Notes: generated from the letters alone by a model not told the origin. Counted from the first letter of the stretch, positions 16,931-32,129 are shown. The stretch is 64,000 nucleotides of DNA from Bursaphelenchus xylophilus (GCA_904066235.2 CAJFCV020000001.1:9672001-9736000); one strand, 5' to 3'. A program made the numbers and translations.

Positions 16931-19900
16931 CCCCGCGCCGGCTCCTCCCCCCTTTTCCAGTGGATGCAAAATTTAGTGCCAGAAACTACCTCTTATTACT
17001 ACTAGGCTGCATCCCTTTTATTCCGTCGCTTCACACCTGACTTCAAATGACACAGGAAAAAATAAAAAAGTTTCCACTTTGTTAGAGACGACTACAACTT
17101 CAACGCAAACAAATTAGGATGTAGTATGATTATAACAACAAAAACTATCAAAAAAATTCTAAAACGATACCGCCGGGAGCGAAGAAGCCGTTGCAAAATA
17201 CTAATATTCCCAAGGTAAATACCCCGCTTCGCCATGAACACATGGCTATGCCAGTCGCACATGGTTATGTATATATGTTGCACCATGCTCCCTTTAGCCC
17301 CACGCTTTGTTTTTTCCCACAGACGTACATTACTTCCGCATAAACAGGCATTTAAATTTTCACTGGGTCAAAAAAACTTCTTCTTCACACAAAAAGTGTG
17401 TTTGCCCGAGGACGTGTTGCGTCATGTCATGTAAAAGGCAGAAATCATCCAGTTTGGAGGGGGACAGGGAAACATGAGAACCAGGAATCGGTCATTCAAG
17501 AGCCTCAGGGGATACGGGGATATTCGGAAAAGCGACTTGACAATATGCATAATGTCCTCACGATTTGGTTACATCGGAGGAAGTGTAAATTGGAAAAAGC
17601 AAAATTTTAGAGTATTATGTTTTGACTGCCCAAAAAATGAGATATTTTCGCTAAAAAACTTGAATCATACGAACAACTCGCTTTCGAAATTAATTTGGCC
17701 GCTTCCGAACGGATTTGATTACTGAATCAGCCCGTTTATTGCATTATCACAATTTCCTTGCAACGCTCACGTACCGGTTGTTTACGCGTCACCCACTCAA
17801 TTCGGCTCTCGGATTCCCAAGATGCCCGCGAATCTCCCCCGGGGACCGGCTCCGGCGCATACAAAACGTTCTTAAGCAATTTTAACCCAATTTAGAGACC
17901 ACAAACAGACGAACCGGGTGAGGTCCGGACGATAGCAGCGGATTCCACCCTGAGCCGAAGCGTTTAAAACAAGCGAAAAGCTCAGAAACTGTAGAAAAAC
18001 GAAACGATAGGATGCCCCCGGGGGACAGCGGAAGAAAAGAAAGCAAATTGGCAAAGAAAAGGGGAAGATGAACGTTCCCACGGGATGCCATCGGCCCCAC
18101 TTCAACTCCAACGTTTCTGAATCCTTAAACGGTATGGATCTTTGACAGAAAATGGAAATTTGGAAGCAAAGAGGAAAACAAAGAGTGGGAAGAAAAACAA
18201 AAATAAAGCAAAATGAGTTTTAAAGTAAGACCCAATATGGTGACAAAGCCCAAAAGTTTTTAAAGAAAACTTGGCACCAAGCCTAAAAATTGACTATTAA
18301 TAGGCGCCGTTCTAGTTTCGCAAGCCCAATAAATTATTCTCCAACACTCTAAAATTTAAAAGGCCGGGCAAAATTTCAAAGAAAAAGAGAAAAACAAAGT
18401 CGAATCCGGCCAAATTCTCCCCGCTGTTATTCAAAAGATAGGGGTTCTGCTTGCGCAAGTCCTTGACTCAACCGACCGTTCTATGAACTTAGACTGCATT
18501 TACCGCCATTTCTAGCCTCCAGGGAGTACAGAAATGCGTAAGGGTTTCGAATCATCATGAGTCGCTCAAAGAACATCGAGCTCGCTATTAGCCAAATTTG
18601 ATAGTCGTGAGGAGGGCGGTTTAAACAAATTACATGATGTTTCAGTGTTTCAGAGACGGCACATGCTCCTCGTAAATCAAATTTCAACCCTGATTTCCTA
18701 ATGCTACAGAATGGGTAACAACACACTCTCAGGATTTGATGCAAAGATAAAGAAATTGCCAGAATGTGAGCTCAATTTTGACGCAAGACGCCTCAAGTCT
18801 CCTACACGTGCAAGATTGCCCTTTACCAATTCCCCTTATATCCTGACACTCGATACGCTAAACTTGTATTGTTCACGTAATCCAAAGAACGCCGGCAATT
18901 TGCACAGAGCGCAGAGACCGAGACCAAGATAACCGCCAATGTGGTGATGACGATAAACAGAAGGGCCCATGACATCTCCGAAAAGCTGCAAATGTCAGAC
19001 GAACAGTCATGTCCAATACTTCAAATGTGAGCGATGTTTTTTGGAGATGAACGTTTGGAGATGGAGACAATGATAACATTTTGTATATCTTTGACTTCCT
19101 TGTTTTGCAATAGTAAGAATGGAGTTATTGATGGCTTAAGACAACTGTGTTCAGGGCATGTTTTTAGCTAAAACTCCTCAAAATCGCATTTTTTAGAACC
19201 GTGTCGAAAACAACGAATTTTTCATCCTATCTCTTTGTCACTTGATGTCTGACCCAGCTCTTCTTAAACGTCTTTAAATTCTTTGAAATTCCGGGAATTT
19301 TTGACTAGTCCCTAATTAGCCTCGGGTCGTTTTCCTGCTATTTGTTACTCAAAGATTGTTAGTGTCAGTCCGTGGGCGCTTCCAAATAATTTCCAGTTTT
19401 TTCGCGTGTTTTGAACTTCCAGCATCTGATATCCGACCTTCCTCATTAAAAGACCTAAATCTACGCAGTACAAAGAATACTTTTTTAAGATTGCTCTTTG
19501 AGAAAATAGAAATAGAGGATTTAATTGTATGGTGGGATCTTTTGTACTTTGACGTGTACAAATAACCGGGTATGCAAGGGCGTAATTAATTCAAATAACT
19601 GATGATTGATCCACTGTTTTGGAATTTAAACTTTGGAAGATTAAATTTTATTCAAACATTTTTGGATCGCATTTTACAGAAACTCAACGAAGACACAAAG
19701 ATTATTGTAATAAAGATTAATAGTCGACGGAACTTTCAAATTTACACTTTTTGTATGAAAGTTCAAAAATAAAGATGGACCAAAAATGAAGAGGACAGGA
19801 GAAATGTAACCCTCAAAACTCCCACACTTACCGTCGCCCATTGATGAAGATCTTGACATGATGCAAGATTTTGATAACCATGCTTACAGGCCTCCAGCCA

Positions 19901-22900
19901 CGCTTTATGTATATATGTGTAATCGAATTTAGATTTCGCGGTGCGAACCTTTACAACTTCCTTAAAACATTAGGGCATTAGACATTGCTACCGAGAAAAA
20001 CAAGGCCGCGTACATGAGGAACAGCAGAATGCTGACAAAACAGGGAAAATACAGCGAGTTTATGATTAAATGGATGATGTATTTACATTAACAGTGTCCT
20101 TATTTAGCTTAAAATTAGATTTGTTGACTAGAAGTTTCTTTTATTGGGAGAGTTGAATATCAAGGAAAGCGTTTGATTGTTATAAATAAGAATTTCGAAT
20201 ACTTCGTAGTATTTGTCAGCCATTCTAATATTGCAGATTATAAAATAAAATTGGATATTAGGCCAGCCGTAAAAATTATACTTTCCGTTCGACTTAACGG
20301 TAAGTTTAAAATATTGGAACAACATCACCGAGACAATAAACAACCGTCAGAACGAAAATCAATACAAGAAAAATAGAATTTTGTTACGAAAGACCCTCAT
20401 TTTTCTCCTTTCTCTGACCGCTCTCTCCGTCTTTCTGCGCGTGCCCTCTGCCTCTCGCCCAATTCACCTCCGAGATCAAACCAAGGAAAAAGAGAAAATC
20501 GCTATTTCGCGGATCGCTACGGCTCTGACGAAATTTCCTATTTATTTTGACGTGAACCAGACATCTCCTTGCACTTCATACACCTGTCAATGCAGCCCCA
20601 AATCACGTCTCGCTTCCAGATGGAAATAAGAATACGGTAGGACTGCTTAGCGAATAGTTACTTCCAAAGGATATTGGACTAAGTAATTGCCGTAGAAAGC
20701 AAAATTAACAATAAATAAGGAACCCCGACAAACGTCACTTCCTTACCCCCCAACGAACTGCTGTTATGTATTTTGACAAAAGCATAGAGCCTGAAGCAAT
20801 TTGCAACAGCTGGAAATTCGAGCCAAGAAATATTCCGGGAAGTCAGAATAAATTTAAGAAAAGAGCGGATACCATAGAATGCATACCGTAGAATCTACCA
20901 GTCAAAATTTGACATATTAAGGAATATTGGATCTGATGAAAAAACAACTTGTATTTTCACCAACAGCAAGACAGAGAGCCCATTCTACTTCCCGCATCTA
21001 TGTCCTAATTCTGGCTGAGCACTTCCGGTCTTTCTGCCTATCTATCTTCTCCTTTTTTTGCCACCTCTCAATTCGGACGTCTGTTCGAATCCCCCCTAAG
21101 AAGTTCTCCCAAACAAAACGTCAAATGAGCCGCCGGCCTGTTCATTTTGAAGCGACGTGACCGTTCCCTTTTCTTGATGGACTGCAAATAACCACCTCCT
21201 CGTCGTTCAAACCCCTGATTAGCCACATTAGCCGCCCATCGCAATGCGCAAACTCGGATACCAGGCCTCACTTAACTAACATAAGAGTGCGGCCAAGTAT
21301 AGACACTCCAAACGAGCCCCACGGATTCTGAAAATCCGCCGAAGCAAAGCTTTTGGGATCTATGAACGCTGACGGAACACTCAAAATTCAACAAACGTGG
21401 GTATGCGTCGTGTAAATGGGACAAGAAAGAACAACTCGAGGCAGTGAAATTAAATCAAAGCTCATCATAAATCTGATTACACATTTTTGCGAGCTGCTCT
21501 TAAATAGGAAAAAAGTTTGCCGAAAAACAAGAAAAATACGTAGAAAGCTCCTCAAACTCGTAAATATGGGGTGAACGGCATAAAGGTCTTTCCGGTTCGA
21601 AAGGAAATTCGAACTTAATCTGTAAATCTAAGATCTGTTTTAGCAAAGCCAAGTACATATAGATGTACTTTTATTAAAAAACAGCCAGAAATTGTAGAAA
21701 ATTGGTTTGCCCACAGTCGGCTTACCATAATTGTCCCAGAAAAACACAAATCTTATTAGTTTTGGGCACAAAAATTTCTATACACAAAGAAATGTCAGCA
21801 GCAGGTCACCGTGTCTGTCCATTCAAGCATCTCAATTTCGTTCCCCAAGATCTCCGAAAAGGGCGTTTTTGAGGTCGTTGAACAGTCATTAATTGAGTGA
21901 ACGACACTAAGTGGCTACGTAAGAATACGTCTATGGAATTGAAACAATGTCAGTCTTGCTAGTTTAACTACGACGATGTTAAAATACACAAACACTCCGA
22001 CAAAAGCTTAAGAAAAGGATCCATGTAGACTTTGTTTAGTCAACATTTACTTTACCTAGACCGATGTCTCCCAATTCCTTCGCCGAGACAAAAAAACATC
22101 CCAAGCGACAAGGAAGACCGAGAAGGAAATGATTATCGACTTGGCGGTCAGGCAGACCTCTAATGTTTACACATGCCGTTCCAATAAAACTCCACATCAG
22201 GAACTGCCAAAGTTGAAAAGACGAATCCAAATTAAAAATTGGAATTTGAAGAAAAATCGTAGTTTATTTGGGGACTTCCGGGGGAAGTGTTTTGCTTTCT
22301 ATAATTTTATGTCCGAACAAACCATGCAACAACTAGTGAAGTTAACAATGGAGAGAGATTTTCCAAAAGAAACAGGCAAAAAAGTTACAAACTGGATTAT
22401 CTATGGGGACTTTGTAATTGACTTAAAAAAAAATGTTTAAAAATAATGGCTATAATCGCTATTGTCTTGGGCTGCAAAACGTATCTAACAGTTCGGAAAG
22501 GTGATGCACTACCATGCGAAAAAAGGGTGAATACGGGGCAAAAGAATAATTGAACACCTGCACAAAAAATGTTAAAAATACAGTAGTGAATATGACGCTG
22601 CTGTCAGCAAAGATCATAAATAAAAGTAATGCTCCTTATTATGAACCTAATGAACTTATAAAGCAATTAGCTCCGCCGGAAAATAATCTCTTTGTCACAA
22701 TGGCAGAAAAATAGGCATGCACTTTCAAGCAAGCGGATCCTTTTCAAAGGAGTACACCAAAGTTCTGGCAGAATAAATCCGCTAAACTCCTGCTGTTTAC
22801 ACAGTCTAGACGTGCTAGCCCAAAGCCAAAAACAGAAATTTTGGACAAAGATAATTGTCAACCAGGCGTGCACCACCCATTTAATTATGCATACACGTAT

Positions 22901-25104
22901 TTTGGTAGAGCTTAAGAGTACTGTAGATTGATCCCAAAAAAACAACGGAAATTGAAAGGGTTGAACACAAGGGCAGACTAATCACGTCAGGACTGATCAT
23001 CCCGACGAGAATTTGATACTCTCTTTGACAAAAAAGTGTTCCGTCGAAACAGTTGTCAATATGAAAAAAAGAACGAAAACTGGAATTATCAAGCGACCTT
23101 TATATTAGCATTATCTAAGAGACAGTAATTGTTATTACGAAATTTCAGGAAGACAGCCATCCATTGTGAAATGTGAATACTGGAAGCCCTTTTCAGATAT
23201 GCATTATGACCGGAGACTTAGTCATGAGACGTGATGATGAAACATTTATTATTTTTCAAAAGGTAGCTTTCAAATATCAGCCAAAAAACCGGTACCAAAC
23301 GACCAGTCAATGCTTCATTGTCAATCACATTCAACCCTTTACATCTTCAATCAAGAAACTTCTTCCAGTGTTTCCTTCTAGCTCTCTACGTCAACAATGC
23401 CTCACCTATTCCAAAAACAGTTTGACGGCCTAACTCAGAGATTCAAAACTTTTTCTTTCAAGCAATCCCCGGAAATAACTTTTATTTTTCAAGTGTGTCC
23501 CCGAATCGCTAGACGCAAAGACATATTAGTTTCCAAAAACAAATTTCTCAGAATCCATGATGAGCACTTACGACGTAACAATTAAATGCATTTGTAATAA
23601 GGAAGAGAACACTTACTTTCTATTAGATCCCACTCTTCCTTATAGTTTTTATTTACCGAACGATCTTCGTCTCCGCGAATACGGTAATAAATTGGCAGAC
23701 GGCACGAACTTCCTGGAGAGGACGGAAAAAACTCTAAAGTGGTTGCTAATCGGCGTGCAACGCAATCGCTGTGTAAGATACAATTTTTTGGAGATCAAAT
23801 TTTTCACAAAGACGGAAAACATAATACGACTACAATATCTTGTCGAAGAAAAGTAAAGGAATTGTACAACGAAAGCTGCCCTGATCCAGGTCACGCTACT
23901 GGCCAGTAATTGGAATTTCCCAGGAAACATTTCCTAATCCGCTGACATTCCCACAAACTTAATCCCAAGCCCACCGTTCTCGCGCACATGCCCAAAACTT
24001 TGTAATTACTCGGAATCTAATTTCTCTGACGCCCCAAAAATGGGCGTACACCGGGTTAAACAGGAAAATACAGATTCAAATTACATAGACATTCCAAATG
24101 GAACAATATCATAGAGGGGATTCACAATATGTGGGAGGAGCGAAGGAAGGAAAAGATAATAAAAACATATTTTTGAGAATCCCTAGTTGGCCATTGCACC
24201 GTAACTGACATATGGAAATGAAAAAAAGATGTGCACAAAGACAACAACGAAGACCAGACATTCCAATGTACAAACAAACAAAGAGCTAAATTGAGGCGTT
24301 CCGTTGAGACTTCCAATCAGATAAGTCGTTAGGGCCAGCCCTAAATTCCCCTTACACCTATTCATATCGAAGCTCCGCCTTTTACAATAAATACCCACAG
24401 AGAGGAAAGCTTTAAACAATCCTGAACTCGACCTCAAGTACCATAGAACAACCCAATAATTGCTTGCCAACACGTGCCAACTAATTCTCTAACAATTAGA
24501 CAATTATATCTCAATCTACCACATATCCGATAATCTTTCGACACAAAGAACAACTCACCACAGAGGGCGGTTCTTGCATTCCACAACACATTGACACGAT
24601 ACCCTAGCATTTTCTGCATAGGTTATGGAATAATGAAATATCTTGGAAACCAGACTAAAGGTCCAATATTGGAAAAAGAATATCAAAATTTGGATGATAT
24701 TTACTTGCTGCAAATTGGCAAATTGTGCCTTCCAAACCGTCGAAGCGCAATGAAAAAAATCTCAAGAATTTCTCATTAGTAACCAAGAATGTAATTCAGA
24801 TCCGCAAAACGCTCTTAATTTCCTCGTATGTTAATCAAAGTAATTATCCGGTAAACTCGTGGCGTTCATTTTGATTTATTTATTTTTGATTTTTCACGTT
24901 TTGGAACAAATTCCATGTGTTGTAATCTAGAGAGGATACAGTTGTTTTTGGGATTTACAAGATTAATCAAGGCGGTGCAAAATTAATTTCAAAGAAAATA
25001 CTTTGCTCGTTACTTTTCAAAGTCGGCTCCAATGGTCGCCCATGCCCTTTTTAGATTAAAAACCCCCGTTGATAACCCAAACAAAACGTTTAGAGGGACC
25101 ATTG
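16931..25104. other. Gene-poor tract right of the Polinton
   Basis: No frame longer than about 100 codons occurs, and no convincing chain of exons was found. Two weak hints remain. A minus-strand hydrophobic stretch begins near 18975 (ATG followed by SWALLFIVITTLAVILV). Another at 24183..24473 has two membrane-like segments and could be a relic of a chemoreceptor. I would not call either a gene. Confidence 0.5.
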
Positions 25105-25106
25105 TA

Positions 25107-26620
25107 TACTCCGCGCATTTAATTTGGATCAACCTGGATCTCAAAAACTAAGCAAGGCCTGGACTTGATTCTTTTTGTATAATAATCTATTGTCATAAAG
25201 AACATGTTTGAGCAACAAACAATCACATTTCAGGCAAGTGTAAAATTTTAAATTGCAATTTAAGATTTCGGGTGCGCAGAAAATTTGGATCAACCTTGCA
25301 AAAAATTATTTTGCTCGCTGAGGTGGTCGATTTTATTGTTGTAAATGGTGAATACGGATACTACGGAGAAATAATATTCAGAGGGTATCAATTTTGTGCA
25401 ATATTTCTTATGACACGGCCTATTTAGGGAGATACCAAGGAATACGGTAAGAAAAGTCAAACAAAGCCCAAAAACTGATAATTGTAACTCCTCAAATTGC
25501 TTGCAAAGTGCACTAATATTTACTTGTAGGCCATGCAAAGTATTTTAGCAAGGCATCCAGTGGAGTTCACGGCATCTACGACTTCTACGAGACATAAATC
25601 AGAATTTTTCTGAAAAAAGTTTCTAACGGAAAGTTTACGGTACTTTTTAAAAATTTTCTGATGGGTTGTTCGATGCGCCGGCAAAAAGACAACAACATTG
25701 CTGAAATTTCTGCGTAAAAAGATTTGTCAATTTTTACTGTTTGAAGTCGCCTGACGGAGCGGGGATCAAAAACTACACCGTGCATCACACGCGTTCGGTT
25801 GGAAATTCCCTCCCTGAACTAAAACCACCGTTGTATTTGCTTTTATAGCAGTCTACAAGGTGCATATTTAATAAGCAAACAATAGATGAAATTCTCGGAT
25901 GCACTGTAGCTTCTCAACGAGTCTTCCATATTTTGAATTTTTGCGGGTTCAAAATATTGCTAAAGTTTTGTGCCCTACGGAATTGATACCAACGAATCGT
26001 ATGAACTAATAAAATCAAAAGCTGCCACATCATGTCCTGTATATGCTGAACCCTCAAAACAGGCACTAGAAAATTTTTAAAAGGTACCGTAAACTTTCCG
26101 TTAGAAACTTTTTTCAGAAAAATTCTGATTTATGTCTCGTAGAAGTCGTAGATGCCGTGAACTCCACTGGATGCCTTGCTAAAATACTTTGCATGGCCTA
26201 CAAGTAAATATTAGTGCACTTTGCAAGCAATTTGAGGAGTTACAATTATCAGTTTTTGGGCTTTGTTTGACTTTTCTTACCGTATTCCTTGGTATCTCCC
26301 TAAATAGGCCGTGTCATAAGAAATATTGCACAAAATTGATACCCTCTGAATATTATTTCTCCGTAGTATCCGTATTCACCATTTACAACAATAAAATCGA
26401 CCACCTCAGCGAGCAAAATAATTTTTTGCAAGGTTGATCCAAATTTTCTGCGCACCCGAAATCTTAAATTGCAATTTAAAATTTTACACTTGCCTGAAAT
26501 GTGATTGTTTGTTGCTCAAACATGTTCTTTATGACAATAGATTATTATACAAAAAGAATCAAGTCCAGGCCTTGCTTAGTTTTTGAGATCCAGGTTGATC
26601 CAAATTAAATGCGCGGAATA
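25107..26620. mobile_element. Foldback element with about 550-bp inverted arms and TA flanks
   Basis: The left arm (25107 to about 25658) and the right arm (about 26070 to 26620) are almost exact reverse complements, around a central region of roughly 410 bp. The ends read TACTCCGCGC on the left and, on the other strand, TATTCCGCGC on the right, with TA on both outer sides. This fits non-autonomous mariner/Stowaway-type elements. No transposase frame is seen in the loop. The same 82-codon open frame occurs once in each arm only because of the inverted repeat. Confidence 0.85.
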
Positions 26621-26622
26621 TA

Positions 26623-29600
26623 ATATTTCTGATCCGCCTGTCCTCTACAAATACCACTCAGACAATTAGGACGAGTGTCCTTTCAATACCATAATTGTGA
26701 TAATAACCTAATATGGACGCAGAACGCCATTAGAGCGTTTATAAAACATCGAAAACCCGAAATTTCCCAAGGACCATACAAAGGAAATGGAAGCGCAGGA
26801 AATTACATTATTAAATCATAAGCATCGGTGAATATCGAGGAATGGAAGTGCTGTTCGGTTCGAAAAGACATATGCCCTGGAGCGCTTAGTCGGTTTGAAT
26901 GGAAGATGTAATATTACGGAAGTAATTTGTTGCAGTTTTTTGTGACTACAGTATGCTTACTTTTTATGTTTTCGCAAGATGTTTGTTACGGTTGGAAGAT
27001 TAATTCCTGGGTATCACAAAAAAGATCTTGTGTTAGTGCAGAAACCACTAATCCGTATCATTGTAGAACGGACGATCCTTAAAAAAATATTCGAAAAATG
27101 CAAATGGGGCTTCTGACACCCCATAGTTAAAGTTAATGAACTATATGATCCGGTATTTCACACTGCAATATATCTGTTTTGCACAAACATAGGATTAAAT
27201 GTGATCTCCGCAAACTCGAAAGATATTTCAAAATATGTGTTTCGGAATGAACAATAAATAGACGCAGATATCGAGACTTCTTTCCAACATTACAAATTAT
27301 AATTTCCGCAATTTCGCAACAAGCTCTCTTTTCTCACTCTAATGAACTTTCAACTTTCCTTAAAGACAAACATCCCTAAAATAATAATATTTATACAGAG
27401 CGAGGAGTTTCTTTCTCAAGTCTGTGACGTTATTAAAAACGCAAAGTAATTCTGAGGAAGCATAGATCCTTTCTTAGAGCGTAAATATTTATTGTCTATG
27501 TGGGAACCTTACATTATTTACAGCAGATTTTTTGAATAAAATAGGAACTTTCACAAGGAATTTGTTACAAAATTTATTACATAATAAAGAAGGAAAAAAG
27601 TTACAAAACTTATTCCATCCGAGACCTGTGAGTATAGTATGCCATTGCTGAATTTCAGACTTTACACATTAATAATTCATTGGACAAGATGTCATACGTA
27701 AAAAACAGCAAAAAGGAAACAAATTTCACCTGTTTTCCAAAGTTCAGATGTCAGAAAAGTTACGGTCTAATTCGTTCATTTCTTGACAGGGGCTTTTCCT
27801 ACGAATTTTTGATAGGAAAATAAATTTTTAAACCTACATAAATTTATAACGAGGTGAGCAAAAATAGACTGCGGTAATGCCACAAGTTTCTTTTCTTTTT
27901 GGTACACAATAATTTCGACGAAATATTTTGCCCGAGTCCAAAAGTCCCCATAATTTTGGCACCGTTTCTTCTTTCATTTTCCTCCGCATGGTGCATCTTT
28001 TCGCATTTGTCGCCTCAATTTCCCGTTTTTGCACTAGCGACGTGCACTTTGCGCGCGACAAACCCGAATTTGCGGGCGCGACGTCCAAAACCCAAACTTT
28101 CGCACAGTGCGAAAATTGTCGGGACTTTTGCGTGCGCGTAGTATGATTGAGTTACTGTGTGTTTGTTCCCTTTCCCTGTCAAAAGCTGCATAAAGAAAAA
28201 TCATAAAGTATAGTGAAGTAGAAAACCCACTCCTAAGAGAGTATAAACACTCCGAGAACACAGGCCCTGTAAAGAAGGAATTAATTTTGTGAATGTTTCA
28301 AAAGGAGAAGAGACATGTCCTACATAAAGTTAGAGCTTCCCAAGTTCTCGTATTCCGAATATTCAACGAACTCCACTCACAAAAAACAGGGAAATTACAT
28401 GGCCCCGAACGTACCCGTCAGCAATTGCTCTATTAATTATTCATCGACGGCCAAGTTTTTAAGAAATACCGGGAACTCCGCTTCTACCCATTCATCATCC
28501 AATTATAATACTTTGGAGACAAAAAAGAGATGTATATGTAGTAGAAGCAAGTCTTCAAAAAAAATGGAGTATAAATAACAGAGTTCGAGTTATTTGAAAT
28601 TGTAGACAGAAGAGAAAACTTTGAGAGTTGAGACAAAGAAATTACGGGGGTCAGAAGCTTAGAAGTCATAAGTATTGCATTACACTATAAGTACGGCGCT
28701 AAAATTGCACTCAACAAGTACATATAACAGTATGACCTGAAAGAGTAAAGTATAGGATCTTACAGAAGTCATACTTTTGTTCACCGGTTCAGAGAATCTG
28801 ACAGTAAACATCACGAGCCACAAACTTTTTAAAAGTACAAACTGCCTTTGTTTGTTACATTTATAATTTCACCTGTAGCCAGAATGTCAAAAAAAATTTT
28901 TGGCTGCTCTATCAACAAAATAAGATGGTAACAAAAAACTGCATTGTAAATGGAACCTACCCGACTTTTGTCGACGGAGAAGCGCCGGTAAACAGGTTGG
29001 CCACGAAGCTGGTTGCCTGCCGTGCCAAGGTCGGCATCTTGGCCAAGTATGAGCTCATGGAACAGCCGCTGAAATTTAATATTTTAAACGTGCAAATTTT
29101 TAATTCCCCACACAAAGAATACTGCCAAAAGTCTCGAAATTTTGTAAAATCCTTGCAAAAAACTGCTGAGTTGTTACGCAAACAAACTTCTTTGCATATT
29201 CGCGCTCAGGTGGCAAGGTCACATTAAAATTCCAAACGTGGAATTTTGTCTGTCTTGCGTTAATCCGAAATGTCGATGATTCCAGCATTACTAAAAAGAC
29301 TGACTTTTTGTGAAATGTGAATCAACGCCTTCTAAAAATTCTGGTAAAATTTTTTTTTTGATTTCGTATTTTATGCAAAGAAAAAAGACGCAAATCTATA
29401 AAAAATGCAGACAAATTTGGCGAGGATTCTGCGGATCTTTTATTCTCGTATGTAACCGAATTTTTGTCTCTTTTGCATTTACCGTCGGCATAATTTATGA
29501 GGGAAAATTCCCAGATTAGCCGAAACTCGGTAAAAATAGAGGAATTCCAAATGCGCAAATCTTTTCCGTAGCGTATAATGTACATAATAAATCGAAATGT

Positions 29601-31772
29601 TTTTGCACATTACCAAAGGCTTGCAAATCAACATAAAAAAGCAACACGAGCTTGGAAAGGAAATTGCAAATTAAACTACCACAAAAAAGCCAGAGGCCAT
29701 ATGATAGCTATAAAATAGTTTCCATTGTCTTTCCCACAGCTGCAAAAGAAACAAGGTCTCGAGCAGCGTCTACATAGACTATGTACGACATGCCAATTAT
29801 ACATTCATAACAATCGAAGCCAAAACTGCTTCAAGACCCGACCCCTCATTATCGTATTAGACGATTTTTTCAAATCCTTTGTCATTGAAATTCTCAATTT
29901 ATTCTGTTTTAAGACTACGTCATTTTGTGACTTTAGAGGGGTCGAAAAAATGGGACAAATTGGAACCAATGTGCCAGATTTTACCAAAGAAATATACTGC
30001 TAAGGACATGTAGATATTCATTCTAACGAGTTGAAGGAAAGGTAATAAGATCTTTTGTGTCAAAACAAGGGTGCGAAGGATAGATGTTTCTCAACACGGT
30101 CAATACGCACAACATATCAAGGAAGTACAAACACAAGACTAAGTAATAGTATCACAAAGAGCTTAAAGACGGAGCCCCAAATTCTTGGCGTCCCTAATCT
30201 TACCCATTATGAAAGAAACAACGCACATGCTAATTCTTTTTTACTTAAGTAATTTCACCCTCAGTATGAGAAAAATAAATACGTATCTTGCATCCTTGAA
30301 ATGCCATCCGGGGCAACCATTTCCGGCCGTTACAGCTTCTCCTTGAAGAAAAACTTCAAAAACCAATAGAAGCGTCAAGGTTTATTCCCTGGAGCAAAGT
30401 CAAAACTAAAACTGAGGAAAATCGAGATTTATAGTTTGGGCGTTCGGCCGAAGGGCTCCCAAGCCTCCTGACGAATAATAAGTTTTCTGGGTCAACGAAA
30501 AAACTAACTCAATTTCCGACCATTGGCCTTCGAATTGGATTCAAAACGAAGAACGGTCTTTTCTACAACTTGTAGAAGAAGAAGGCAACAAAGTTTACCG
30601 CATTTTAGAGACTAAAAATAAGGCGGAAAGCAGGGCCAAGAACGTTCTGAACACAGATCAGACTGTTTTGTAAACACCCAAATTTAAGCGGAAGTCGATA
30701 AGAAATCAATTAAGTCAAGAACCTGTAAACTTTGGCAGAATTACAATCTTATCGCCCAAAGAAACCGCCGAAACTTTAAAAGTAACCACTCCACATCCCA
30801 CGGGATCCCACTCCTGACAAGACTTTTGAAATCCCATCCCATCATATCTCTTGCCAAACGGAGAGAAACAATAAGTCGAACGGAAAAAGAAATACACTTT
30901 TTTCGAAGACTAGTCGAATTTCCAACAACTGGTGCCTCTTTCCGGGCTGTTCCAAAATAAAGTCTGTAATCGGAAGGGACGAGACGTTCCTCTCGAAAAA
31001 ATTATTCTAATGAAATTCTTGAAAACTTTTACAACTTCACATTAGGTTAAACCCCGCTGGAAAGGGGGCAATATTGGAAACGAGAGGAGTAACGGGTCAA
31101 AAGTTGGGTTGGCAATGGAGAAAGGGTTAAAAAAACAAACCAGCTATCGTAAAAACAAAAATACGAGAAAAGACCATAAAAAAGGTGGGTACCTTTGATC
31201 TTAAGGCTTTTTGAGATCAAGTGAAAAGCAGTGTTAAAAGCGATACGAGAGATAGTCGTCAAAAATTACAAAGGTCCTTCCTCAAAGTTCCGAAATTCAA
31301 CAGAAGCCCCTCCATTAAACTTATGAGTGTACCCCCGCAATAACAAGGAGAGACCGTCAGACGTGCCGGAAACGCCACAACGAGAAGAGAAACGTTGACT
31401 CGCGGGATATTAGATTATGATTATCCCAAGTTTCTTTCCCCATGGCCGCAATTTTTTCGACATTTAAGGAGATGCGAGCCGAAACGTTGGACGCTTCATT
31501 CCTGCCAAAAAGTGCCTGCTGAATTTGAAATTCGGAAAAGAGTAAAAATAGAGAGCCAAAACAGTTGGGGGCAAATAAATATAAAAGTCAACCCTATATT
31601 GCTATATGTATTACTGTTTATCGGAAGTATTAAAAGCACTTTTGAACAAAGGTCCAGCGTTCTGCAGCTGCAGAAGTTTTTGTGAAAGACGATGCCAACA
31701 ATGAGAGTAATATTATAGAATGCATTTTTGCGTAGTTGATCAATTCACCCAAGCCGTTTTTTATGTACTTAC
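26623..31772. other. Gene-poor tract
   Basis: No supported gene was found. A 100-codon plus-strand frame at 28925..29227 lacks a recognisable motif and splice partners. A Ser/Asn-rich frame at 28315..28578 is likewise unsupported. Confidence 0.5.
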
Positions 31773-32129
31773 ACATGGTTGATGAACTCCGTCGACCTTT
31801 CGACGGTGTCATTACTCGGAAGCAAAGGCTGTAGCTCGGGAAATCTCCAGGTAAACGGTGGATGCTGAGGTGGTTGTGGAGCCTCCGTGGAGGGCTTGGA
31901 CAGCTTATGTCCCGAGTTGGCCACATTATTGTGGAAGATGGAAGTGGGCACGGGGACGTGCTTCATATGTGGCTATATCAGAAAGGTTTAACTGTTCTCT
32001 CAACATGATTTTCCGCGAAAAAAATAAAATAATATGATCAGATAAACAACAAATAAGGAAGTCTCCAAAAATACTCAAAAAATGACGAACTCTTATATTG
32101 AACCACACAGTTACCCCCACGAGGTCCAT
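31773..32129 (-). CDS. Probable host gene fragment, two exons, 3' part not resolved
   Basis: Exon 32115..32129 (MDLVG) and exon 31773..31972 join in phase 0 across a 142-nt intron with GTAACT donor and GATATAG acceptor. The second exon ends at a good GTAAGT donor in phase 2, so more exons should follow, but I cannot choose them. It is Pro/Ser-rich (STEAPQPPQHPPFTWRFPEL) and has clearly higher GC than the surrounding tract, which is why I call it coding. The start may also be internal to a longer gene. No family is recognised. Confidence 0.35.

Noticed and set aside
16431..16976. 181-codon open frame in the minisatellite
   Set aside because: It is made by the C-rich tandem repeat and has no protein-like features.
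22129..23856. Open frames of about 100 codons at 22129..22440 and 23557..23856
   Set aside because: Neither has a recognisable motif, and I found no neighbouring exons with matching phase.
25290..26437. Two identical 82-codon frames on opposite strands
   Set aside because: They are the same sequence in the two arms of the inverted repeat. No motif or splice support makes it a gene.
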